Assembly: GCF_001659605.2 (NCBI RefSeq)
Contig: NC_035172.2
Location: 30,989,342-31,053,341, forward strand
Source: Manihot esculenta
Lineage: Eukaryota; Streptophyta; Magnoliopsida; Malpighiales; Euphorbiaceae
DNA: 64,000 nucleotides
Reading direction: 5' to 3'
Position numbers and translations under genes: made by a program. Positions 43,493-55,507 of this stretch are shown piece by piece; the first letter of the stretch is position 1, and each line of letters begins with the position of its first letter. The notes below the pieces were generated by a model that made no database searches, was not told where the DNA came from, and saw only the letters and a program-made list of their open reading frames with translations.

Positions 43493-46174
43493 TGTAACGA
43501 CCCGGAACCGGTACCCTCTCTGTAACGGCCCGAACCGCCCGGCACTAGGATCCAGATCGGCTTAAGGCCGCCTAGACCCGTAGTAAGCCTATCCTGAACT
43601 CTGTGTACCTGTTAAAATCCCATACATGATCCGACATAACCTGACAGCGGAAAACTTTTCTTTCAAAACTACCAGACTTAACCTTTAACACTCTGTACTG
43701 TAGGTCCAAACATATGAACCAAAGCTCAGACATACTAATCTGAGTTTGCCCTCGGGGCTACACCAGTGACGCTCTACCAAGTAACCTCCATGCCCTATCC
43801 GCTGTGTCATAAGACCGCTATAATAGGTCAGCATATCATAAGTTAACTTGGCTACCAAAGAGTCACAGGAATCAAACCTGGTCTTCTCTAATGGCCTCTC
43901 TATGGATCACAGGAATCAAACCTGGTCTTTCCTCTGTACTGGTCTTCGGGTCAAGGGAATTAACCCTGTCTTCCCTCACAGTTAATTCACTAGGTTTTCG
44001 AAACACATCATCTCTTAAGTCTGGTTTTTCTCATTTCTCATCAAGAAACTTAAAAACAGGATACATGTATATACTCAAAGGATTTAACATACACTATAGG
44101 CAAAAGCACATTCTATCTCATAAACAACTCAACTGACTATCTATGACATCTTTAACAAATATGTGTTTATTTTACATCATGTCCACACTATACTATTACA
44201 CATGCAATACCATAGCTGATACTATCTGATGCTTCTCACTTCCCAGCTACTCTGAACCTGCAACACTGGGATTAAGGGAAAGGGATGAGCTTCTAAAGCC
44301 CAGTGAGTAGAAACACTGAAAACAGTTCATTCATACACACTATCAATGCAGTATGTCACAGCTCAATGCATTCCTCATCTTTGATTAGACATGACATCAA
44401 AACTCCCTCGACGGGCTATTGATGTCGCCTTGGTCCAATCATCTGGAATTAGACATGACCTCAAAACTCCCTCGACGGGCTATTGAAGTCGCCTTGGTCC
44501 AATCCTCTACTGTCAATGTATAAACCTGTCACCACATAGTCCCACTATCTATATCGTGCCAGGCATCTACTGGGGTCCTAGTCTTCCTGTCATGCATACA
44601 TACAAACATTCATTTATTCTTATTAATCTGCCAGGCCATTGATGTGGTCCTGACTTTCTTAATCCACCAGGCCATTGATGAGGTCCTGGCTTCTCTGTAT
44701 TATTATAAACATACCAGGCCATGGAATGGGGTCCTGGATTTTCTATATCTGTCTGGGACTATTGGATCATTCAGCATTTACTCACATTAACAAATAACTA
44801 TGCAATGCAACATCTTCGTGATTCTAATGCAATCACCCTGATATAAATCATGACATCCATGATGCATGAATTATGCTCAAACATTCTGTTACTTTATAAA
44901 AAGTATAAGTTTAGGTCTACTCACCTCTGCTCCTCTGGCAGAAACTACTGACTAACTCTGATGACCTCCTCGACCTCTCGGGTCCAATCCTACACAAATG
45001 GACTCGAATGAGGTGTCAAACATATTCTTAAACAATCCCCGATAATCCCCTCTGACCCTCTGAAAATAAGCACATAAAGCATGCAAAAGAAAGCTGGACA
45101 GAACACATTCGGCGGCAGGTTCGGCGGCCGAATGTCCTGAACAGAGCCGAAACTCAAGCACCTTCGGCGGCCGAATCTCCTCTTTCGGCAGCCGAACCCT
45201 TTCGGGGGCTACTTTCGGAGGCCGAAACCCCTAAACAGAGCCGAACCTCAAGGCACTCAGGGGCAAGCTGTGGCAGTCTAAGCCACCATGCAAGGGGTTC
45301 GGCGGCCGAACTCCTCCCTTCGGCGGCCGAACCTGAGTTCATCAGGAACTCAGCTTCGTGCACAACCTCCTGCCTTCATCCTCTTCTCCTCTCTAAACAT
45401 GCATAACTCCACTCTTCACTCCCATATACTCTGGTATATGTGCAAAGGGGTCTAAAACTACCTTTTCACCCCAACAAACAACACACATAACACATAATCA
45501 AACTTCTCCATAAACTCATCAAAACTAACCTAAGCATGCAACTCATGCATAACTCTCTAATCCCCTTTAAAAAGCTGTTAAAACTTATTAAAAGAAACTC
45601 AAAAGCTTCCCTTACCTCTTGAAGACAGAAGAGGAACAACCTGAACACAGCAACTCCTCCTCAAAAGCTTCAAACCCTCACAACTCTTCTTTTCTCTCTT
45701 TTTCTCTCAAAACCCTCAAACCCTCTTTCAAACGACTAACCCTCTGCATAAGCTGATTAAAAGCTTGCAGATGAGTCAAGGGAGACGTGGCCTAACCCTC
45801 TGTGGTGATTTGGAGGCGAACACCTGGCCAAACCACGGACTGAGGAGCGTGCATAACTAGCCGACTTCCTCAGCTTCGGCTGCCGAAACTGCATGCAAAA
45901 CCATGCAACTTTCGGGGGCCGAACTTAACCTTCGGGGGCCGAACATTGGGCACTTTCGGCGGCCGAACTTAACATTCGGGGGCCGAACATGACAGAAACT
46001 CTTTTGGCCAATTCTCCACAAAACTCAACTCTTTCTAACCCAAAACTCTAAAAACACTTAAAAACATTTAAGATCTTTTAGAAAACCTTCACTCTTCCCT
46101 TCTAGAAACCTCTGACATCCTCGAATCCCACCGGACGGTAAGAATTCCGATGCCTGATCTAGCCGGGTATTACA
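43493..46174 (-). mobile_element. Solo LTR of a Tekay-like chromovirus
   Basis: 2682 bp, starting TGTAACGACCCGG and ending GGGTATTACA, with a perfect TSD ATAAT (43488-43492 and 46175-46179). The first bases are partly repeated: TGTAACGACCCGGAACCGG is followed by TGTAACGGCCCGAACCGCCC at 43522. Palindromic TTCGGCGGCCGAA units occur at 45108-45340 and 45870-45990. Diverged CCAGG units lie at 44560-44735, and a 'catgacatcaaaactccctcgacgggctattga' unit occurs twice (44390-44495). There is no internal coding region. Confidence 0.88.
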
Positions 46175-46179
46175 ATAAT

Positions 46180-46933
46180 ATTTTTTATAAATAAATTAAA
46201 AATAAAATAAACATTAATGCAGCTATATAATCATTGTAAGTTTTTTATATATTTTATTTTATAATATATGATATCAAATAATTATAAAATTAATTTATTT
46301 AATATTTATAGTAATTTTTTATTATAATCTTTATTTAAAGTAAAAATTATTTATATGAATAAATTATAGTTTAGTCCTTAAATTTTAATATATTTAATGG
46401 ATCAATCCCTCTATTTTTAAAATTAAATACTTAAATTGTTTAGTTTTAAATTTATCCAACTCATAGCCCTTATGTCCATAGTTCCATCAATTTTCTGTTA
46501 GTTTGATGCAAAATGATGAAAATATCCACCCATCTTTTTTTTTCCCTTCTGTGTTTATAGCCAAGAGCACTCCATTGTCTTCTAACTAACAATACCAACA
46601 ACAAAGAAATAAACCCACGTAAACACAAAAACCATCATGAACTCCTTATCTTTAACCATACAAATCATTAACACAAAACATTAACATCTCTATCACAAAA
46701 CCCATTACTGCAATATAAAATGAAAATAATTTCAAGCATCTTTGTTAACCTACATAGCAGATCCCAACCTTGTCTCCCTGCCTTCAATTCTTCTCATCCA
46801 CTCTCCATTATTCTCATTCACTTTCGCACATATGCATCTTACCAACCTGATCACCATTCCTTGCTTTTGTTGCTCCATTGGTTCTATCATTGGTTGTACT
46901 CATCGCTCACTTGGTTCATTTCCTCTGGGTCTA
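46180..46933. other. Intergenic DNA
   Basis: AT-rich to 46520, then ordinary-composition sequence (46560-46930) with no gene I can support; two overlapping short frames near 46720-46984 show no recognisable domain. Confidence 0.4.
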
Positions 46934-47395
46934 GAACTGAGCAGTATTCGGTTTAAATCGAAAAAATCGATCGAATCGAATTAATTTTAAATTTTAGTTC
47001 GGTTTTTTATTCACTTCGGTTCGATTTAATTTTTAATTTTAAAAATTTCGATTATTTCGGTTCGGTTTAATTTTTATTAGAAAAAAAAATCAAAAAATCA
47101 AATCGAACCGATTAGTGATAATAATATATTATTTTTAATAATATAGAGAAATTAAATTATATTAAGATTAAAAAAATTTAATTAAATTTTAAAATATTAA
47201 AAATAAAGTGTAAAAAATAAAAAAAAATTATTAAAAATCGAAACTGATTAAATCGAATCGAATCAGACTGGTTCGGTTCAATTTAATTTTTAACCAAAAT
47301 CAATTCGATTCGATTTTTATAAATACTAAAATTTCAATTTTTGATTTATTCAGTTCGGTTCGATTTAAAATCAAACCGACCGAATGCTCACTTAT
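46934..47395 (+). mobile_element. GGTTCGG-rich MITE copy
   Basis: Same family and orientation as 2680-3139. It starts near GAACTGAGCAGTATTCGG and ends near CCGAATGCTCACTTAT. A likely imperfect 9-bp TSD flanks it: CTGGGTCTA (46925-46933) and CTGAGTCTG (47396-47404), 7 of 9 matching. It is of intermediate age. Confidence 0.72.
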
Positions 47396-47404
47396 CTGAG
47401 TCTG

Positions 47405-49830
47405 TTGCTCCTCATATTTGTTGTCTCGATTGGAGATATGGGTTTATCACATATGGAAATCTACAAAATGGGTTTGTCTCTGATTGAGTGCAAATCAATT
47501 TTTTAGTTTAATTTTTCATATTTTTTGAAATCTCACAAGAACTTGAAATTTTGAGTTTACATAACAATAGGTTACACGAAGCTACAGGTTGCATGTTGAG
47601 ACTTTTGAAATTTATTTTTAAGTGTGAACTCTTGTTCTAATAAATGGATTTTGTTAAATTTTATTCTGGATTTCTTTTTTATTGTAATATGTATTTTGGG
47701 TTTGAATATGTTTTATCAATTTTACTTTTTCTTTGATTTTGGGTTTGAATATGTTTTATCAATTTTACTGTTCATTGATTTAAAAAAAATTAAAATATCT
47801 TTAAAATAAAATTTATTAATTTATTAATTTTATTTATAAAATATTTTAAAAAATTTAAAATAATTTAATATGAAAGAATAAATTAATAAAAATTTTAAAA
47901 TATTAAAAATATTTTAATATACTTTTAAATAGAGGTATCATATACTATTATTATTCTATATGCTTAACTTGTAGCCCTAAATCAATATTAACGATTTGAA
48001 ATTATAATTTACTTAAGGTTATAATTTTATTAAATATAAAATAAATTATTTATTAAAATATATTATTATAAAAAAAATTGACCTTGTTCACAATAATTTT
48101 AAACCGTTGTCTAATTATTACTTTATTAGTATTAAAACAACAGTTTTATAATCATTGTTACAATACTATTATATAAATTTTAAAATGTAATAGTGAGCTA
48201 ATGAATTTTTCTTAAACATTTAATTATTTAAAATAATGAAAAATTAAATAATAATTTAAAAAAATTTCAAAAACATTTTAATATTTTTTTTAAATTAAAA
48301 TTTTAACTAATAAATTTTTTATTATATTATAAAAACTAAATAGTAATTTTTAATATTTATAAAAATCGAATCAAATTGATTTTGAACAAAAATCAATTTG
48401 AATTAAACTGGTTTAATTTGGTTTGATTGATGACGTTTTTAATAAATTTTTTAATTTTTTATACTTTATTTTAAGTTTTTAAAATTTAATTAAAATATTT
48501 CAACATTAATTATAGTATGATATGCTTATATTATTAAAAATAATATAGAATCGTTCACTAATCAGTTTGATTCCAATTTATTAATTTTATTTAATTAAAA
48601 TCAAACTTAAAATAACCATAATCTTTTAAAAATAAAAATTAAATAAAAAAAATAAAAAATAACCAAATTTCAAAAACTTCATTTCTTCTTCAAATCTCCA
48701 TAGATTTTTTTTTAAAAATAATTAGTATAATGTTTTATTTGAATATTGTATTCCAATTCCCCAACTACTAAAAAACAAATAAGAATATATTGGTTGAATT
48801 TAGAATTTGGGTCACCATGAATTGGAGTAGCTATCATTCCTTTAATTTAGGCATTGACTAAACTCATTCAATTGGTCCATCAATCAAATCTATTTTAGTA
48901 TATAATCAAAGGCATATTCTTCCACGCAACATATTTTCAAGAAAGAGAACAAACACAGCCACAATTTTCTATTGTATCTAAAACCTATGCTGTCTCTATA
49001 TACAATCACTAAGTTATTATCATTATTATTATTTTTTTAAAATAAAAATTTAGGAAAATAAAATTTAAAAGGTCTCAAATACATTTACCACGAGATTAAG
49101 TCTGTGTTATTATTATTATTATTATACTTAAATTTTATAATTAAATGAATTTAAAAAAATTATTTAATTAATATATAGAAATTGAGCGATAATAATTATA
49201 TTAAAATAATAAATTAAAATTAATAATATAAAAATAGTAATTAGAAGTAATTATATGGAATTCAATTACATAATTAATTTAACTCCAAGTTTTATTTAGT
49301 AACAAGTTAAATTAAATTTAGTTAGATTTTGATTAGAAGTTTATGGGTTTTTTAAATAATTTTTTAAGGAAACTCTACTCGTAGACAATGCAAACAAATA
49401 ACTTGCAAAACGACAGTCAAAGGCGCGCGTCTCACGTTAGCCTTCCTAAAACTCGCCAATTCCAACAACCTCGCGGTGCACCCCATAAGTTTTTGAAAAA
49501 ATTATTAATTAATTTTTAAATTTTTAAAAATATATTAAAACATTTTTTATATATTTAAAAAATTAATAATTAATTTTTTTATTAATTTTAATTATTAATA
49601 TTATATAAAAAATTAAAATTTTAAATTAAATAATATATTTTTTATAAAATTAAAAAATTAATTAATAAATATTTTTAAATTTCAGAAATTAAATAATAAA
49701 ATATTTAATAAATAAAATTAACACAAAGACTAATTGATTAATTTTTAAAAGTTATGAAATATTTAATATATTTTTTCAAAATGGATATGCTGATAATTTT
49801 CCCAAGTTTTTCTCCGACAACGTCAACTTC
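47405..49830. other. AT-rich intergenic DNA with decayed repeats
   Basis: It includes a short tandem duplication (47693-47775, unit GGGTTTGAATATGTTTTATC and onward), an inverted, badly decayed GGTTCGG-MITE copy (about 48362-48665), and AT-rich dispersed repeat copies at 48180-48350 and 49480-49790. The last stretch before 50033 is pyrimidine-rich and probably includes the PP2C promoter and 5' UTR. Confidence 0.5.
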
Positions 49831-50032
49831 CTTTTGAAAAACTACTCACCATCTTCTCAAGTCTTAACAGTTTACTTTGAACCATTCCAAACCTCCCAAC
49901 TGTTCCCCAACTCCCTCTCTTTTTATTTCCAAGAAGCTCCCTTTTTATTTTTCTTTCTCTTTCATTTTCTCTACCAAACCCCATCAACCGAACGATTTCT
50001 TTTTTCTTGTTTTTTCTCTTTACTTCAAGGTA

Positions 50033-52899
50033 ATGCTGCTCGAGATGATTTCAAGGCCTCTGGAGAGGTGCTTTAAAGGTGGAGATGGTGAGGATGAGCT
50101 TTTATGGCATATGGACTTGAAGCCTCATGCTTCTGGGGATTATTCAATTGCTGTTGTACAAGCTAACTCCTCCTTAGAAGACCAAGGGCAGGTTCTCACT
50201 TCTCCTTCTGCAACTTATGTTGGTGTCTATGATGGCCATGGTGGCCCTGAGGCTTCTCGGTTTATTGCTCATAATCTTTTTCCTTTCCTCCAGAGTGAGT
50301 TGTTTTTTTTTCCTTTTCCAGTTTTAGAGTGTGGTGCTTTGTTTGGTTGACGGGAAAGTGAGAGAAAGGAAAGAAAATCAGGGGTTTTTTATCCCAAGCT
50401 TTTGTTTGTGCTGTTCACTTCTTTTGATCGAGTTAGATGATGATAGGTTCGGTTTCGTGTTTGCCTGAGATGAGTGTCGCATTTTTGGGGGATTCATAAA
50501 AGAAAAGGTTTAGCTAGTTTCATTTTAATTTCTTGATCTTACTTAGCTCAGCAGTTAAATGGCAAATTGTTCGAAACAGTATGTGTTTGGTCTCTGAGAA
50601 AGTGTAGAAATAGAAAATCAAGTAAACAAGCTGATTAATGCAATTGCTAATTGGTAAAAAAATATGGTCTAACACTAGCATGTTACTGCAGTAAATTGCT
50701 AAAATAATAATTTGTAGTCCTTTAATTTTCTTTAGAACTGTTGAGAAAAGAATTTTCTTGTTGTAATCTGAAGGCTTATTGTATCAGAGTTCGCAGCAGA
50801 GCAAGGTGGACTCTCAGCAGAAGTGATAAGGAAGGCATTTGATGCAACAGAAGATGAATTCTTGCATTTGGTAAAGCGATTATGGGCAGCTCAGCCTCAA
50901 ATTGCATCCGTCGGCTCTTGTTGCCTAGTCGGCGCAATATCAAATGGTGTTTTGTACGTGGCAAATCTTGGGGACTCAAGGGCAGTGCTCGGCAAGAGAG
51001 TGTCTGAAGGCAAGACAAGTGGTGCAGTGGTGGCCGAACGCTTGTCTACTGATCATAATGTCTGTGTTGAGGAGGTGAGAAAGGAGGTGGCAGCACTGCA
51101 TCCTGATGATTCACACATTGTGGTTTATACCCGTGGAGTTTGGAGAATAAAGGGCATAATTCAGGTATCAGTTTGCTGAGCTTCTTTTGCTTTATCAAGT
51201 TCTGTTCGTGTTCGAAAAGAAAATTTTATTTGGATCCAGTATAAATAGATTTATAATGTAAAATAATGAAATTTATGTGAAATTTTATACATTTATACTA
51301 TTGTCTATGTAGATTCGATTTTGGCAAATATTGCCCTTTAGCATTGGACTTTATTTTGTGGCAATTTGTAAATATGTCCAGATTATTTCTTTGGGATTTA
51401 TGTTACGTATGAGACATTATCAAGTTAAAGTTGACCTTGGTAAGGTTAATCTTCAGGATATGATGCGAAAAACCAGACATTTGGCAAGACATTCACAGAA
51501 TAAGACAAAAACAGAGTATCTTTATTCTGTGAATGTCTTGCCATTGTCTAGTTTGTCTGTCGCACGATATCTTGAAGATTAAACATCTACGGAGATAATT
51601 ATTACCAGTGTATGAAAAATAACCATTGGAGTCCTTGTCTGAACTTTCTAGATCTTGGTCAGCATTAATCACATATTTTTCGAAAAGGATGAAAAATTCT
51701 TCCTTTTTTCTAATATTGTCCTCGTAAGAAATGAATCCCTCTCGGCCACTCATTATTTAGGTGCGCCACTAAGGTCCTGTTTGGTTGGTAGTACTTAGTG
51801 TTTTGAGATTGAATGAGTAGAACTTAAATTGTGTACTGTGTTGTGATAACTAATATTAAAGATGGCTAAGAAAAATACCCATGAAAGTACAAGTGACCAT
51901 GTGACGATCACTCCCACAATTATTAAGGAGCTATAATGCAAGTTCTGTGGCTTAAATGAAAACAAGTCTATGGTCTACATGTCTTTGATGATTTCTGCAT
52001 CTGGGCCATCTTCGTACTTTTAAGGTTCACATGGTTTCTGTTATCAAAAATAACTTCACAACTGTTAAGGTTGCTTTTGGTTTGCTCGAAGTCTGATAAC
52101 TCATTACTCGGTATCGAGTCATCTAGAGCATGTGATTCACACGGGTTTCTCACTATAACAAATTGAGCCTTTTGTGTGGTGAAATTTTAGTGGAATAATC
52201 GCTACTAAAGTTTATTATTCGCTGCTAAAATTTTTAATCATTTTCGTGGTGTGATAAATTTTACGTATTTAATAGCGATTTTTATCGTATAAAAAGATTA
52301 ATCTCTTGTGGTGTCTCTTAACACTTTTTGTTTTAGGTTTCAAGATCAATAGGAGATGTCTATTTAAAGAAACCCGAGTTCAACAAAGATCCTCTTTTCC
52401 ACCACATTGGATTACCAGTTCCATTGAAAAGACCTGTGATGACAGCAGAACCTTCCATATTGGTTCGACAGATAAGGCCGCAAGACCTCTTCTTGATATT
52501 TGCTTCAGATGGGCTTTGGGAGCAACTAAGTGATGAAACAGCTGTAGATATAGTCTCAAAGAGCCCACGAACAGTAATTTGCAGCCTGACTTCTAATATC
52601 TGTATGCAGACTTCATGAACAAGAAATGAAAAAACTGTTGCTTTTTTTTGCAGGGGATAGCTAGGAGATTGGTAAGGGCTGCCCTGCAAGAGGCTGCAAG
52701 AAAAAGAGAAATGAGATACGACGACATAAGAAGAATCGAAAAAGGGGTGAGGCGCCATTTCCACGATGATATTACTGTGATTGTTATATACCTTGATCAT
52801 CCACCAGCTCCTTCCAATGGTAAATTCAAAAACCAAAGTGTTGTTGAATGCACAAGTGCCCCTGCTGATATCTTCTCATTAGGTGTAAATGAAGGGTAA
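50033..52899 (+). CDS. Clade-D protein phosphatase 2C
   Basis: Four exons, 50033-50294, 50788-51164, 52337-52573 and 52654-52899, join with GT/AG borders in phase to give 373 residues, normal for the family. The start is the ATG giving [14 protein letters not shown], the usual clade-D N-terminus. PP2C landmarks are all present: the ED pair (49-50), VYDGHGG (65-71, metal ligand Asp67), GSCCLVG (130-136), GDSRAVLG (149-156), SRSIGD (215-220), [12 protein letters not shown] (268-279, Asp271) and RHFHDDITV (326-334, Asp331). In Arabidopsis this clade removes the activating phosphate from plasma-membrane H+-ATPases and is inhibited by SAUR proteins. That role is inferred from family membership, and the exact Arabidopsis orthologue was not determined. 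An AATAAA lies at 52965-52970. Confidence 0.93.
51445..51583 (+). repeat. Long inverted repeat (hairpin) in PP2C intron 2
   Basis: The arms 51445-51503 and 51522-51583 are reverse complements. The inner 22 bases (51482-51503 with 51522-51543) pair perfectly across an 18-base loop; the outer parts pair with mismatches (TTAATCTTCAGGATAT against TTAATCTTCAAGATAT). In the intron RNA this would form a stem of about 60 bp. It may be a foldback element or an inverted duplication of a CATTCACAGAATAA-containing segment. No TSD is evident. Confidence 0.85.
52151..52313. mobile_element. Mini CACTA-type MITE in PP2C intron 2, 163 bp
   Basis: It begins CACTATAACAAA and ends CTCTTGTGGTG, so the inverted right end reads CACCACAAGAG. 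A 3-bp TSD, TCT, lies at 52148-52150 and 52314-52316. Subterminal short repeats (CGCTACTAAA, CGCTGCTAAAA, TAGCGATTTT) are typical of CACTA ends. It stops 23 bp before the exon 3 start, close to the splice acceptor. Confidence 0.7.
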
Positions 52900-52919
52900 T
52901 GTTAGGTTCATATAATTTC

Positions 52920-53621
52920 TCTCACTACAGGAAATTGGTAATACTATCCCTGGTGAACATAGATAATAAATTACAGTTGCATGACTCCTCTATCTGAAAG
53001 GCAATTCTTATCTTAGACCTGATTTATATGGACCCATAGCCTAAATACATAGGTTTTGATGTGGGTTTCACTATAATTTCATAATGCAGGTTCATGTAAA
53101 TCCAGTCTAAGTAAGTTAGGATGAAATTGAATTAATAAATCAGAAGTGGGGGAGGTTGTATATAGATAGCTCCATATAGATGAGCTGCTGCATACATAGT
53201 TCTCAGTTTTGTTTTGGAATTGTAAACTATTTTTGCTCTTTGTTTATCAGATGGAGTGCAGTTGAAAAAAAAAACTGTGAAATTTGATATGTGGTAAACC
53301 AGTGCGCTAGTTTAAGATGATTCTCTCTGTTTCTTTAATGTATTTGTTAAGAGAAACACTTGAGGACTAGCATGTAGTTTTTGTTAATTTGAGGGGAAAA
53401 AAAGGGAATTTTTCATTTTTCTTTTTAAATATTTGAAAAAGACACTATGTTTGTTGACAAAACAAAACTTGAATGACGTTATTTTAAATTGAATATACGA
53501 GGATTAGCATGTGTTTTTGATGATTTGAGGAAAAAACGTCTAGTTTTTTTAAATATTTGAAAAAGAAATTAGGTTTGTAAACTTCAAACTCTATATCCTT
53601 TTAAGGTGATATCAGTATTAA
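52920..53621. other. PP2C 3' region and intergenic DNA
   Basis: Probable PP2C 3' UTR, with AATAAA at 52965-52970 as a possible polyadenylation signal. A near-duplicate 'ttgaggactagcatgt' / 'acgaggattagcatgt' with following AT sequence occurs at 53358 and 53498. No other gene is seen. Confidence 0.45.
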
Positions 53622-54094
53622 GTTTAGCGTGAGCAATGGGTCGGTTCGATTCAAAATCAAATCGAACCGAATAAATTAAAAATTAAAATTTTGGTATTTA
53701 TAAAATCGAATTAAATCGATTTTAATCAAAAATCGAATTGAACTGAATCGATAGATTCGGTTCGATTCGATTCAGTTTGATCGATTTAAATTTTTAATAC
53801 TTTTTTATTTTTTTAATATTTTAAAATTTAATTGAAATATTTTAATCTTAATATGATCTAATCTCTCTGTATTATTAAAAATAATATACTTTTATCACTA
53901 ATCGATTTGATTTGAATTTTTTTATCAAAATTGATCCAATCAAAATAATTAAAATAAAAATTTGTTTTTATCAAAATTAATCCAATTAAAATAATTAAAA
54001 TTTTTAAAATTAAAAATCGAATCAAATCAAAATAAATAAAAAATTAAATTAAATTTTTAAATTGATTTTTTCAATTTAAACAGGCTAACCTAAT
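53622..54094 (-). mobile_element. GGTTCGG-rich MITE copy, inverted
   Basis: In inverted orientation it follows the family plan: the GCGTGAGCA end with GGTCGGTTCGATTC, the AT core with ATTATTAAAAATAATATAC, and the TTCAATTTAAACAGGCTAACC end. The ends are approximate and no TSD was found. Confidence 0.65.
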
Positions 54095-55507
54095 TACATC
54101 AATTTGATTATATTTAATTAATTTTTATTAAATTAATTTTTATTAAATTAATTTTAATTTAAATTAAACAAACATGTTCAATATTCAATTATGTAAGAAT
54201 GACCAACACAACGATTATACTTAGAAGAGACCAACGCAGTGCTCACATCTAATAGGTTAAAATATTTAACTTAATATTAATAAAGTATATAGTTAATAAA
54301 TTTAAATTAGAAATAAATTCAATTAAATTCATATATTTTTACTTAATGATAAAATAAACTTGAATAAAATTTTTTAACCAATTAAATCTCTATATTTTTA
54401 TTAAAAATTAAATAAATTCTGATATAATATAACTTTTTTTTAATAAAAAAATTTTTGTAATAAAATATTTTTTTACATAATTTAAATGTTAAAAATTTCA
54501 GTATCTTAGTATAATATAAAAGTTAAAAGAAATATATAGAAATAATAAATTATTTTTAAAATTACAAAAATACAATTTTATCATATGAAAAATTATTTTA
54601 TTATTAAAAATATTTTACTATAAAAATAATATTATATTAAATGAATACTTATTTTAATCCTTAAGAAAAATATAGAGATTTAATTTAAAAAATTAAATTA
54701 AACTTATTTCATATTAGATTAAAATAAAAGTGTTTAATTGGACTTATATTCAATTTAAATTCAATACAATTATATAAAATGAATTTTAATTTAATTAGAA
54801 TTAAATTTAGTAAAAATATAATTTTAATTTATTAAATTTCAACTTATTAAATTTTTATTTAATAAGTGTTTTTTATTTTTAAATGTATACACCTATTGAT
54901 TAAATTAATTAGACGTTATATTATTAATTATTTTTAATAGAGTTAAAAGCTTTTTTTTATTATTTCTAATTAAAATAAAAATAAATTTTATATATAAATA
55001 TATATTAATTATTATCTTTTTTAAAAATAAAAATTGAGAATTAAAAAAATAAAATTTAAAAATTTTTCAAATTTATTGTGATGGACTAACTAAATTTATA
55101 AATGCTATTAATTATTTTTTTATCAATGGGATGGTAAAGTCTATGCATTTAAACGTTTTAATATATATATATGGCTAAGAATTTTCCATATTTTAAAATC
55201 TCAAACAATTAGCCTATATGAGACGAACACATCGTAGGTTGCCAGAAACCACTAAAAAAAACAATAATTAATTAGGTAATTCCATTGATTTTTCTTCGCA
55301 CCCATCCTCCCATGAAAATAAAATAATAATTAAAATTAAAATTAAATAAGAAAATTAATACAGGCAGCTAAAATTCATTGGGAAAATGACCTGTATTCAC
55401 GTGGTCAAGGAACAGAGCTCCATAACGTACTTGATCATGCACTTGTAAGCAAAAATAAATAAAACCTCAATGGCGCAAAAGCAACAAAAATCTAACAGAA
55501 AAAGCAA
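54095..55507. other. AT-rich intergenic DNA upstream of the KAI2-like gene
   Basis: Extremely AT-rich with no gene. The last 130 bases before 55508 are of more normal composition and should hold the promoter and 5' UTR; no unambiguous TATA box was assigned. Confidence 0.45.

Noticed and set aside
51331..51582. Possible extra exon of the PP2C gene in intron 2
   Set aside because: The frame runs through the hairpin and does not match PP2C. Exons 2 and 3 join directly in phase 0 to give the conserved IIQ-VSRSIGD sequence.
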